Notes under the pieces: model-generated | The model's database searches: none | What the model saw: the letters and a program-made list of their open reading frames with translations, nothing else | Told to the model about the DNA's origin: nothing | DNA from: Heterobilharzia americana | Lineage: Eukaryota > Platyhelminthes > Trematoda > Strigeidida > Schistosomatidae | Length of the DNA: 64,000 nt | Assembly (NCBI GenBank): GCA_944470555.2 | Contig: OX104134.1 | Location: 101,612,701-101,676,700 of the forward strand | Direction: 5' to 3' | Made by a program: the position numbers and the translations under genes | Shown here: piece after piece, positions 24,141 to 34,555 of the stretch | Layout: each line of letters starts with the position of its first letter | Numbering within the stretch: position 1 is the stretch's first letter

Positions 24141-24439
24141 ATATTATAAAAATTATTATTTCAGCTGTCTTATGTAACCTCATTTCCGTATGCTCCAGAG
24201 AAGTATGAGACTAATTTTTTCATATATTGTACTATCTTTTCGTGAGGAAATGGCACTCTCCCTCTGATTTTGTTTTTCAGTTCCACACACTAAAATCTCC
24301 CAACTGAGTCTTCATGCCCGTTTTAAAATATCTATGACTAGTTGAGTTCACTTTCCTAACGTCTTCAGATGATCAGAGCTGGTTATATGCTTGATTAGTT
24401 GAAATTTGTTATCAATCCCATAGTTCAAAGAGGAGACAA

Positions 24440-25895
24440 GGAAGCATTTTAAATTCAAATCACTTCATATCTCTGAAAGAACTACGGAACAGATCAGACA
24501 TAATCATTCTAAAACCCCATATTGGATCAAGCATTGTGGTGATGTTTGGATCTGACCATAAAATGTTCATACCATTGATGAAGGTAAATTCACAGACGAT
24601 GTTCCACCAGAAGCATTTGGAAAACTGGAACTAAAAGTAACCGGTAATTTAGTAACTTCTGAATATGAGTACCGTTAGCAAAAAGGTATTTAGTGCATTG
24701 AAACCTATGGGATCTGAATCTCCAAATTTTGTGAATTACTCAAGATTCATGAAAGTTATAATCATTTACGCCTTATGTTGTGTACGTGTCATCCTACCAC
24801 ATTGGAACTAACAAAATGGTTGGGAAAATGTTGAATCTAGCTCAAAACAATTTTTCTAATTTTTCAATAAAAGATTTTTTTTCACCTATGTACTCTTTAA
24901 ATATAAATTCTTCATTCACTAACATGCTATTGTTCAAGACTATCAACACTCTCTGTCTATATATCCCCTAGAAACCTCCCATTTCTTATAACTCCAAACT
25001 TTCTGAGCGAGCTATTATTACTGTGTACCTACAAAGTCCACTTCATATTTGAAGGTGAACGCTTTCAACAATTTGGCGGCGTAGCTATGGGTAGTCCCTT
25101 AGAACCACTACTAGATGATATTTTTTCATATATCGAAAAACTGCCTAGTGATCTGATCACTTAAGTTTTTCTTTACAGGAGATATGTTGATAACATCATA
25201 GTGATTTATGAGAGGCATGAGGATATGGCTCGTCTACTAAAAAGACTCAACACCGTACAGACTCACATCAGACTGACTTGTGAGAAATAGGGTAATAATC
25301 ATTTGCCATTCTTAGAATAATACTCATGAGTTAATGAGAAGATGGTTCAGTAAGACGGTCAGTTTACAGAAAACCAACAGGGACAGTACAATACCCTAAT
25401 TTTCACACTTTTGTCGACCCAATGCAATCGAGATCTAGTAAAATACCTGTTTAGTTGGATCTGTCGTATCTGTACGATGGATTAAGATATCATTTAACTG
25501 GCCAAAACACTTGCAGAAAACAGATATCCATTGAAGTTTAAAGTCGTTGTCGAAGTCAGTAGCACCGAAACCAACTCTGTACACGGTTCCTAAGAAAAGT
25601 GTCCATATCATTCTGTCACACAGAGGGGAATCGAATAGTATACTTTTGAGACGTAGGCTAATGCCAGGCATTATGAAAACATATTACGCATCTAACCTTA
25701 TCATCTTAGAAAAAATAAAACACAAACCTGAACACTGCGTCAGTCATTACGCCACATCTCATTGTGTTTACCAGTTAGATTTGTGAGTGGTCACATAGGT
25801 GAAAAGCCATGCAGTTGAGAGTAGGAGAACATGTACTTAAATGGCTTCAAAAACGGACGCTGTGAAACTCTGATAAGCAAAGGTGGGAGACGACT
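24440..25895 (+). pseudogene. Penelope-like element with RT and GIY-YIG, broken
   Basis: The most complete PLE in the window. SLKELRNRSDIIILKPH...IVVM near 24470-24560 is the conserved entry to the PLE RT (ancestral LKPDKGSGVVVM). Next come GTNKMVGKMLNLAQNN and NINSSFTNMLL near 24800-24940, then the RT core FGGVAMGSPLEPLLDDIF near 25070-25125 and the catalytic YRRYVDNIIVIY near 25180-25215 (ancestral YVDD, here YVDN). LTCEK...NHLPFLE follows. The inter-domain part is at 25580-25775 (SNSILLRRRLMPGIMKTYYASNL), then CVYQLDL, HIGEKPC and EHVLKWLQKR, the degraded GIY-YIG endonuclease. Stops and frameshifts exclude function. It lies directly downstream of RTE copy D. Confidence 0.85.
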
Positions 25896-27129
25896 CTTCA
25901 TCCACGGCCAAACATATTACAGAAATGTGTTCCAAAATCAGTGTTCAAATAGCTTTTAAAGTTGTACATAGAAACAGTCAGGGACGTATACTGATATTTA
26001 CGGAAACGGTAGTCGTACACAAATTGAAACCATCTTCATGTGTGCGAAAACAATTTTTTTTTGACAATATACTTACCTTGGTAGACCTTGCTTTCTTAAC
26101 AAGATCAGGATCAGCTTTGTCACTTCCTTTTTGTTCTCATCTTTGAATTTTAATCCCCAACTATTTCAAATGTTTTATCTGTCCTCTCATCCTTCCGTTT
26201 TGTATAAATTGTTTAGGCAAGTAAATGTATAGTATGATCGTTCGAAATGTATTGCACAAATACATCACATTATTTCGTAAACTCCTAATCACACTATCTG
26301 TATCGCATTTTCATTACTAGTATTGTTTACATCGTGAAGAAAACAGCGTGTCATCGTATGTTACACCTATTTTGATAAATTTGAGAATTTTTATTCACTT
26401 TCCGTACTAAGTATGCAAGAAGAGTAGCCAGTCTCATAGAAAAAAATTTAAGATGACTGATAAAATTTAAGCGCACTGAATGAAAGTTGAGCTTTATATT
26501 CTTAGATCATTTACGTGATTCATTCTACGAATGGTTTCGTTCTTCTTCAGTGAACACCTTGACCACTGTGAAATAATTCTATTCTCAAAATAAAATTATC
26601 TGGTAATATTTTACAAGCATTCTGGAATTTATTGTCACTAAAATATTCACTCTTTGCCATCTGGACCTAGTTAACACAGTACTTTGACTGAGCATTCAAT
26701 CAAAATAAACTTTAGGATTTTCACTCAGTTGTGCTAATAGCATAAACATAGTTATTAAACTTAAAATATTTTTTCATATATATACTTAAAAAATTGCAGA
26801 AGCGTTTAAGGTCAATTAATCTTTATTTGTAATAATCTGCAATATCAAATGAACTGTCTTCTGACGTTTGACTCCAAATATTGTATTCATAGCCTCTGTT
26901 CAGTAACACCTGTAAACATAAAAAAACCAGGGGAATCAAAATAAATTGTCTATGATGATATATTAAGCAGATAAACTTAGTTAAAGAGAAAATTGAAGCC
27001 AAATTAAAAAAACAAATTCATAAAGCAGAAAAGACTTTGGTTAGAAATGAATAACGCATTTTTTGACAAAATCTTCGGCCTTGAAATATATTGAAGAGAA
27101 TGAATATACACTGGCAATGACAACATATT
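25896..27129. other. No gene recognised
   Basis: Probable decayed PLE 3' flank passing into AT-rich sequence. Nothing else assignable. Confidence 0.4.
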
Positions 27130-27850
27130 ATTTTGGTGATTTCGATATCAAACTTTTGAATGGGGTTTGTCCCGATGGGTTCATAAAAATTTTAGTAACT
27201 GAGTAAGTCTTCTGCCTTTATGATGTAGTCGTCTTTGCATTATGACTACTGTGGTACGCCTTTTGTCAGCTGTAATTATAACGACATTCCTTTTATTCTT
27301 CAGTTTGTTAGGAGTTCCACGTTCTTCACTGGTTATTGAGTGTGGTTTTGCTTCGGCTTTGTCAGAAGTATGGTTAATTGTCGTGGTTCCTGTTGAGTCT
27401 CAGACTTTAGTCCTAAAATCTTCAGCGATGACTACAGATGCGAAGAATTCTGGTCCTGAAGCGTCTCTTGCATTGTTATTCAGTCCTTTTTGAAGAAGAA
27501 TTCCATCGTATTCGGTCAGCGATTTTTCGGACACTTTGAATACGCAGTCACTTGTTTCTTCCTTTTCTGACTATCGAAGTTTCAAAATCTTGACAGGTAT
27601 CCCTCAAAGGATGTTTCTTCTCTGTTTTTGTGTCATCCGCTTGATTTTTCAGTCACAGTTGTCGACGCTGCCACATGTTCCGTTGTCAGTATCCCTTGAA
27701 GCTTTCTCTTTTGGCGTACTATCATCCGTTGATATTTCTGAACCCTATAATGAGCACCGGAGATCAACAGTTGTTCCATGCGTCTTCTACTCCTTTCCAC
27801 TAAAAGCCAGTCCATTGGACAGTCGACAAGTGATTTTTATTAAACAGTAG
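27130..27850 (-). pseudogene. Penelope-like element, N-terminal region before the RT
   Basis: The minus strand reads, across two frames, a basic helical N-terminus (27815-27633: ERSRRRMEQLLISG, KYQRMIVRQKRKLQ). Next come VFKVSEKSLTEYDGILLQKG and GLNNNARDASGPEFFASVV (about 27550-27430), then VVIITADKRRTTVV (about 27290-27245), KAEDLLSY and IGTNPIQKF (about 27225-27150). These match the order of PLE proteins before RT motif 1 (LTEEE...LSKGLNF, then ADKGRTTVVMN, KAEDLL, STNPT). The sequence is then lost, with no catalytic RT motif. The ITADK variant differs from the ILKPH version at 24.5 kb, so a different PLE subfamily is inferred. Confidence 0.7.
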
Positions 27851-29689
27851 TTGGTAAAACAAGTTGGCCTAAACATTCGTGGAGAAAATATTATTTTCCT
27901 CTTGAAGAGATCTCCTTCTTGGGGAATTTCTCTTATTTTGAACTGCAAGACGTTTCACGCTAGCATCTGTTTACACGAACATCAACTAGCAGTGAAGCGC
28001 AATGACATATCTTCGCTTATATCAATGCATACGGACAGCTGTGGACATGAATTTGACTGATATAAGGTGAAAAATTCGGATAGAGAAAATACAAAGAATG
28101 CCAGAGAAATTTTTTAAGCTGACTATTCAGGTCAGTCAGCAATCAGATGATATACTGATACTGACCCAACCTATCAACTAATAAGAAACAACAAGAAGGT
28201 TAAGTTGCAGGTCACCAGGACAATCAGTCAAAATAGGTGTGTAGACAACGAGAAACAACCAGTCATACACAAGGCCATCAGGATAACGTTCTAAATAAAT
28301 TGCATAGAAAACCTCACAACTCACTTCACTCTAAAGTTTGCGCAGATGTTGTTTAGAATGACAACGAAAGCCCCAAGATTAAACAATCCAGCTCAGAGAA
28401 CATATCACCGCCAAAAATTATCCTCCTGAGCCAAAAGTATTCCCCATCATCCCCAAAACTGACATGTAATGATCATATCAGCAATACAAGTGTTCACTGT
28501 TAGCAGTACCCAAGCATATATTTTCAACATGCCTTACGTGAGAGTTGTGTCGACATTTAGGTGCTCCACAAGGATCACACAGTTCAGCTCTCTCATTTCC
28601 ACTACTGACTGTTTTGTAAAATTTTCTACCTAGCCAATCTTCAGTAAATAAATGAATCAAAACTGAATTTCATAATAAAATCTACTATCCTTGTGGTCTC
28701 CAGTGTTTTTAAAATTAAACCAGATGAATTTATTTCACCACAGTTTGTCTACTTCGTCTTGTCATAGCTTACAGCGGAACTAGTTGTCAGCAATGCAAAT
28801 TTGGCATGAACTGGACTCTGCATTTAACCGTGTAGCACGCATCACAGACTGGTGTTTCTCAAACAGCTGTATTATAATTGAACCAGCATTTGTGCTTGTA
28901 AGTAGTAATAGGTAACTCTTAAAACGGGACTAGTCTGCTCAGAACGTTTACGATGATAACAGAATTAGGTGTTCTGAGAAATCTTCATTTTTCTTTCCAA
29001 ATAGCTTCCAGCTAACTGACGTGAATCTGATTAAATCATCTAAAATGCGTGCAATGTAAATTTTTATCTTCGAAGAAAATTGTCGAAAAAGAACATCTGA
29101 TTTCTATTTCATCTTATTATTTCGTGACAGCAACAATTTGGAGACAGCTTTCTTGCCTACTGTAGCATTGGATAAATAATTTATAAGGTATTATTTAAAC
29201 TACAGACCTTGTAAAGCACTTCACAGAATATTCTCAGTTGTCACTCTCTCAATACTGACTTTAAATTGAGTATAATAATTTTTATTGGACAGATTCTAGG
29301 AGGACGAAATTCTCACCTTTAATGTGTTATCCTCTCATTAAGCTTTGGCCTTACTATGTACACAATACGATTATTTATGCTTATGTATATGAAGCTGCTA
29401 GAAGATTCAAAGGCCTAAACAAACCTACTGGATAGTGTTTAGAAAGATTTACAAAGAGATCAGAATTAAAATATGCTGGTAATTCACCTTGACTTGCCAT
29501 CAAATCACAGGAAAAAAAGGTTTGAAAACTGTATTACTGCACAATAGTCCCTAAATACATATTGCATTCAACGTTTCACCTAAAGCTTGACGTGCTTTGT
29601 TGCCAACTTACAGTCTCAAAAATTGGGACTTGCCTTAATCCACCAATCCCAGTTTTCACTTATCACCACACCATGGTGGATCTCTTCTT
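27851..29689. other. No gene recognised
   Basis: AT-rich sequence, nothing assignable. Short ORFs at 27851-28060 and 28478-28660 have no recognised motif. Confidence 0.4.
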
Positions 29690-30420
29690 CCATTCAATCA
29701 AACAAGAACGCCTCGACAGCTCTGGATAAATTGCACTTCCTGTGGAGCCGACGAGATATCTGAATACCTATCAGAGGATCAGCATAATGCTCTATCCTAC
29801 TGTATAGCCGAGAATCGTGGATGCTGAAAGTAGGAGATATGAAGCAGTTGCAGGTATTTGACCATAAGTGTCAGGGTAGCATTAATGGTGTAATCCCCAT
29901 GTTTGCACTGTGGAGATTAGGTGAAGTGTACTGGAGAGGAAATTCTATATATAATGTCGTGCACCTTTCGTGACTGAGGTATACTGAATATGTCTTGCGC
30001 ATGCCAAGCCACCACCTACCTCGACTTGCGATGCGAAAAGGAGTTGGCTTAGGTTGGAAGAAGGTTCGGTGTGACCAGACCAAGAAATATAAACAGTGGA
30101 TGAAGTATCTGACTGTTGTTCACACTGGAGCACGTGTATTCACTTTCCGATGCCTTGTAAAGCTTGACTACTTTCACTAATCTTCATTTTCAAATTTTAC
30201 CCCCACCCATGGACCACATTGTATTTTGATACCAATCGTTTTCTATCCACTTGTACTTTGCATGCTACTTACAGGGAAGTGCTGCAACTTGAAGTGATGC
30301 ACATGTATACTGTCACCTACAATGATGCCGTCTCCCTATCTATTTGTCTGTCTTCCTTCTTGTCTGTCTTTCTATTCATCACAAATACTGTAATTATTCA
30401 CTAGCCAGAAAATCTGAATA
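29690..30420 (+). mobile_element. SR2/Perere-3-like RTE LINE, C-terminal fragment
   Basis: The plus strand carries the end of an SR2-like RTE protein. LHFLWSRRDI near 29728-29760 is followed by a shifted segment, then SWMLKVGDMKQLQVFDHKC near 29815-29870, LRYTEYVLRMPSHHLPRLAM near 29975-30030 (ancestral LRWLGHVLRMP...LPRRA), and GWKKVRCDQTKKYKQWMKYLT near 30050-30115. This C-terminal zone follows the RT in SR2-type elements and differs from the main RTE family here. The part beyond 30190 may be its 3' UTR. It is 5'-truncated and broken. Confidence 0.8.
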
Positions 30421-30850
30421 CCTGATATTTTATGCTATGTGATTTAAAATAGTCGACAGTACCTCCATCCTCAAAGTTAATTGGAGAAGGTTTTGCTGTC
30501 ATAAAGTCTAAAAGACCTCAAGAATAACATTACTGATTGGTTATAATAGGCTAATAATTATAAGTTTTGATTAAACTTATATTTTACAAGGGTTTTGGAA
30601 ATCTGCAGATCAAAAATGGACAGAAAATGATATGCATTTTGAAAAACAATGACAGAGTAACGTGATTTGGATTGTAGTCAAATTAAAAAGCAACCTCCTA
30701 AATATTATTGTTCATAATAGTTGAAATAAGTGAATTGATTAAAAAAATGGTGGTACTCTGTGACACCTAAGCACTTAAAGAATTACTTATACCCAAGATT
30801 TAGATTTCTTATATCTGGCGGCCTGCCTGAACTCTGGGCTACCGTTTTCT
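30421..30850. other. No gene recognised
   Basis: AT-rich spacer between two LINE copies. Confidence 0.4.
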
Positions 30851-30907
30851 ATCACCGAGTATATTGCATCAAACCTCTCATTTGCATATTGTTTTAATCG
30901 TTTAATT

Positions 30908-31228
30908 ATGTCAACCAGTCGTATTGTATATTCTCGCGCGTTTTTAAAATCACTACAACCTATCGCTTCGCAAGTTGATAGGAAATCTAAGAAGAAGCAC
31001 CACGGTGGATGGCAACGAGCTCTGAAGCGTGTGACCATAGATCAAATGACTATTCCGGAAATACTTAGCACAAACTGCAGGTCGTTGCCGAATAAAGTTG
31101 ATTACCTTCAGTCACTCTTGTCCACAAATGTTTATCGAAACACGGGTGTAATAATGCTGCAGGAAACATGGCTTCATAGTCTGTATGATGACGACTTAGT
31201 CTGCTTAGATGGTTTCAAATTATTTTGA
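30908..31228 (+). pseudogene. CR1-like LINE: N-terminus and endonuclease start
   Basis: After a basic leader (SRAFLKSLQ, DRKSKKKHHGG) the endonuclease begins with PEILSTNCRSLPNKVDYLQS and IMLQETWL, the apurinic-type endonuclease motifs (N for metal binding, catalytic E in QETW). A TGA at 31226-31228 breaks the frame after GFKLF. The same frame continues past it with SKKKCGGGVATVIS to about 31390, where a frameshift passes to the next ORF. Without the stop and shift the domain would be continuous. Confidence 0.85.
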
Positions 31229-31307
31229 CAAGATCGAAGCTTTTCGAAGAAGAAATGTGGTGGTGGTGTAGCAACAGTTATTAGTACTAACTGGTCGTCC
31301 TCCAACT

Positions 31308-32270
31308 ATGTATGCTTCTGCTTCTCTAATGAAAAAATTGAGTGCATTACCATCAAATGTCCCCAAACATTTGAGCAAATACAAATACATACATATCACA
31401 AACATGTATGTCACACCTGACTGCAGTTTCTCAGATTTGTCAACTTTTGCTGATAAATTCACTGAATTTGCTGCTCCGGTTCTGGGAAACTCCTTGTCTA
31501 TTGTCTGTGGTGATTTTAACTCATGTGACTACAGTTTTCTATTATCACTGGGTCATAAAAATATGGTTAACTTTTCCACTCGTCTTGACAACACTCTAGA
31601 CTTTGCATTTACAAATGAACCTGGCATATATGAAGCCCGTAAACGGGCTCCACTGCCTAATTCCGACCACTGTATCGTTCGTGTTTTGCCTAAAGTGTAC
31701 GGAAAATTATACAAGAAAGCTTTTGCATACCTTTCAAGGAAAGTTCAATACAGATGCTATTCACAAGAAAATATATTACGTTTGAGAAGCATGCTTATAG
31801 AAACGGACTGGGATATATTTGCTGATGAAGTTTTAGACAACACTATTACCAATATCACAAGCTATCTCAGATTCTGTCTCGATATCTGCTGCCCTACTGA
31901 AACAATTTACATGAGATTTGACAGACTTTCCTCTCCTCATCTCAAGAGGCTTCGGAGAGAAAAGGAAAGGTTGTATAAGGCGAGAGATCACCCTGGCGTT
32001 AAAAGGCTTAACTGCCTAATTAAGTCTGAAATACAACGTCTGAATACTATATACAACAAGTTCTTATCGTGTAAGAACTCTTCCAATATATGGAAATTAT
32101 TTAAAGAGCTTACTGGTAAAAAACAGATGACAAAACAAACTCGTTCGGATGTCTGCGCGTTAAACAAGTCATTTATACGTCGGCAAGCTAATTTCACCCT
32201 TCCTAATGTGCAAAATCAAGTGGATAGCTGCTTTCCAGGTTTCAATACAAATGATATATTAAATGTCTAA
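31308..32270 (+). pseudogene. CR1-like LINE: endonuclease end and linker
   Basis: A 320-codon frame. From about residue 28 it carries the second half of the endonuclease: HITNMYVTPDC, then SIVCGDFNSCDYS (catalytic GDFN), TRLDNTLDFAFTN and SDHCIV (catalytic SDH). The linker before the RT follows (HLKRLRREKERLYKARD, NSSNIWKLFKELTGKK). The first ~25 residues are an out-of-frame overlap with the preceding ORF. It ends at TAA 32268-32270, one base out of register with the RT. Confidence 0.88.
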
Positions 32271-32275
32271 AGTCT

Positions 32276-33040
32276 TTGAATCCCTCCCAAAGCTTAGGTC
32301 CTGATGGTGTTTCTAGTATCATATTTAGAAAATGTGCAGATATTTTGTGTCATCCACTTACAGATATCTTCAATGTATCGTTCTCTAAAAACATAATACC
32401 CACTGCTTGGAAGCAGATAAAAATTGTACCTGTGCCTAAGCCATCTTCTGGATCAGATGTTACTTTTCGACCCATCGCTATAACTTCCCCTTTTCTGAAG
32501 ACAATGGAGAAATTACTTCTGCTTGTGATTGAGCCTTCATTGATGGCCTTCAGAGATCCAAAACAGTTTGCTTACAAACACCGGAGGAGTACTTTAGATG
32601 CAGCTACTGTCTTGCATCATAATATTGTTTCTAGTCTCGACAAAGGTGTTAAGTATGTCCGTTGTGCCTTTTTGGATTACTCATCAGCCTTTGACTCTGT
32701 TCCTAGACCACTTTTGTTAAATAAGCTTGCCATAGCTCACACTGATCCATGGGTTACAAAATGGCTGCATTCTTATTTTTCTGAAAGGAAACAGTACACT
32801 ATTCATAAAGGATGCGCTCGACTTCATTGCTTACTGAAGCTGGTGTGCCTCAAGGTGCTGTACTTTCTCCTTTTCTGTTTTCCTTTTTTGCACGATTTGC
32901 CTTATTCTGTTGAAACTAATTTTATCAAGTATGCTGACGACCTGACGATTTCTATTCCAGTAAACTCTTCTTTGGATTGCTCGAAATTAAATGAATTCTT
33001 GTCTGAAGTTGGTAAATGGTCTCAAACTAAACCCCTCTAA
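32276..33040 (+). pseudogene. CR1-like LINE: reverse transcriptase
   Basis: This frame carries the RT: SLGPDGVSSIIFRKCADIL (fingers), AWKQIKIVPVPK, FRPIAITS, FAYKHRRST, then CAFLDYSSAFDSVPR (catalytic Asp) and YADD (FIKYADDLTIS, near 32925-32950). Between about 32815 and 32895 two compensating indels hide the AGVPQGAVLSPFLFSF motif in another frame. Near 33025 a further single-base shift passes to the next frame (NGLKLNPSKC). All key RT motifs are present if read across frames. Confidence 0.9.
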
Positions 33041-33683
33041 ATGTCAGACCGTTAATTTTAGCCTCAGGCGTAAACAAGACTTATGTGAGCTGCTTAAATC
33101 TCATGACACCTGCTGCATCAATGGTATTTCTGCAGAAAGTAAATCGAGTGTGAACTATCTTGGGTTGTGTTTTACTTCTGACCTTTGTTGGTCGTCCCAT
33201 ATTTTATTGACTTGTAAAAAAATCTTTCGTTTAACTTATTACGTAAAGAAATTGAGGCTTTCTGGTATAACTCAACTGCTTCTTTTACAATTTATTAATT
33301 CCTGCATTTTACCTATTCTTCTATATTGTTCCCCATTAATCTTTCCTGGTCTTCTTAAAAAGGACTATGTTATGTTGCGTAGGGCTTTGAAGACCGTCAG
33401 CAGGGTGAGTGGTGTGTCTCTGGCTCAACTGATTAACACTGTAGTTGATCGACATATAAATTCCTGCAAGCTACTAGCTACAGAAATTTTAACTGACAGT
33501 GAGCATCCACTTCATTTACAGCTCTCTCCATGTATCTCCTCAGGGAGGACAAGGAGAAACTACATAAGACTGTATGCTCGTACAGCTAAGTATAAGAATT
33601 CGACTGTACCTTACCTTGCACGCATATTTTGTGAGGAAAAAAGTGTTAGAACAGAAATCACACATCAACTTTGTGACAGTTAA
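32991..33683 (+). pseudogene. CR1-like LINE: thumb and C-terminal domain
   Basis: It continues from GLKLNPSKCQTVNFS through VNYLGLCFTSDLCWSSHI (thumb), LLQFINSCILPILLYCSPLIFPGL, and a C-terminal region (LRRALKTVSRVSGVSLAQLINTV, SGRTRRNYIRLYARTAKYKNS) as in CR1/Jockey-type LINEs. It is open to a stop at 33683, the likely natural end of the protein. Confidence 0.88.
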
Positions 33684-33900
33684 AAATCTCATTTCAATAA
33701 CTCAACAATGTAAAATTTCTCCTTTTTAATATTCTTCACATAACTTAAATTTTTATAATAAAACAATTCAAAAGGCTGCAAAGTAGTATGTATATACAGA
33801 TATACTTTGTTGTTATTGCAATATATATTACGTTGAGAATTCCAAATTGTACCACAAATTGTTTAGAATAAAGTGAATTATTATTATTATTATTATTAAC

Positions 33901-34454
33901 ATGTTAGGTGAATAGCGAAGATCAAGGACAATTACAAGACGTTACAATTTAAAAGGGTTTTCTTTCAAATTAGTCAAGGTATTCATCATATTCAGAGGGA
34001 AAAACCTCTATTATATATAGGGATACACTTTTATGCTGACAAACATCGTACTGTTTAAAAATGTCAATGAGCTGTCGAAAAACGAAAAGTTATGCTTACA
34101 TGCACAGTCTGAAGCCTTATATAAAGAAAGTTTTAGTATTATTTCCCACTAAATTTTGACGTTGCTGAAATTTCATATCTTGTATTGAAGTTGATAAGTA
34201 CTATCTCTTCGTTATTATTACTTGTCCAAAAATAGCAAGGTTTCGCAATACAACTTTGCCGTCGGTTTTATAAAAAATCAGATTTCAGCATTTCTGTGGT
34301 AACAATACGATTAATTCATACAACTGCCAGCTGTTGGAAGTTGCTATTCTCATCACGAACACCTGTTACTCTAGAAACCTTCACTTACTTTCACTACTTG
34401 GAATGTTTGTAGTGGAATTCATTCGGTTGACTATATGTCTTAATGATCACATCA
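33901..34454. other. No gene recognised
   Basis: AT-rich sequence after the CR1-like element. Confidence 0.4.
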
Positions 34455-34555
34455 CGAATGAAACGAGAAACAACGAGTTGGTCGTCTGAGCCGAGGGTGA
34501 CATGGAGAAAATCATGTGAGGAAGAAACGAAAGCTTGTGGGCAGTTCCTGAAATA
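34455..34555 (+). mobile_element. RTE scrap, copy H (C-terminal zone, ~100 bp)
   Basis: The plus strand matches the zone just after the C-terminal domain in copies C and D: AACGAGTTGG near 34472, AGGGTGACATGGAG at 34493-34506, then TGTGAGGAAGAAAC and GCTTGTGGGCAGT. The corresponding stretch in copy C is near 18690-18775. Neither the 3' end nor the tail is recognisable. Confidence 0.65.

Larger units (their letters stand above)
30851..33900 (+). mobile_element. Jockey/CR1-like LINE, ORF2 nearly complete but frameshifted
   Basis: A 3-kb element carrying an endonuclease, linker, RT and C-terminal domain in the normal order, split by single-base frameshifts and one stop. The 3' UTR runs 33684-33875 with an AATAAA signal near 33866, and the element ends in an ATT repeat (33878-33898) like the short tandem tails of CR1/L2/Jockey elements. 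No ORF1 was found upstream. Its codons are more intact than those of any RTE copy in the window, so it is probably the youngest LINE here, or it carries assembly indels. The exact clade is unassigned. Confidence 0.9.

Noticed and set aside
27242..27493. Plus-strand ORF with a hydrophobic N-terminus that looks like a signal peptide
   Set aside because: It is antisense to the PLE N-terminal region on the minus strand, which has recognisable PLE motifs.
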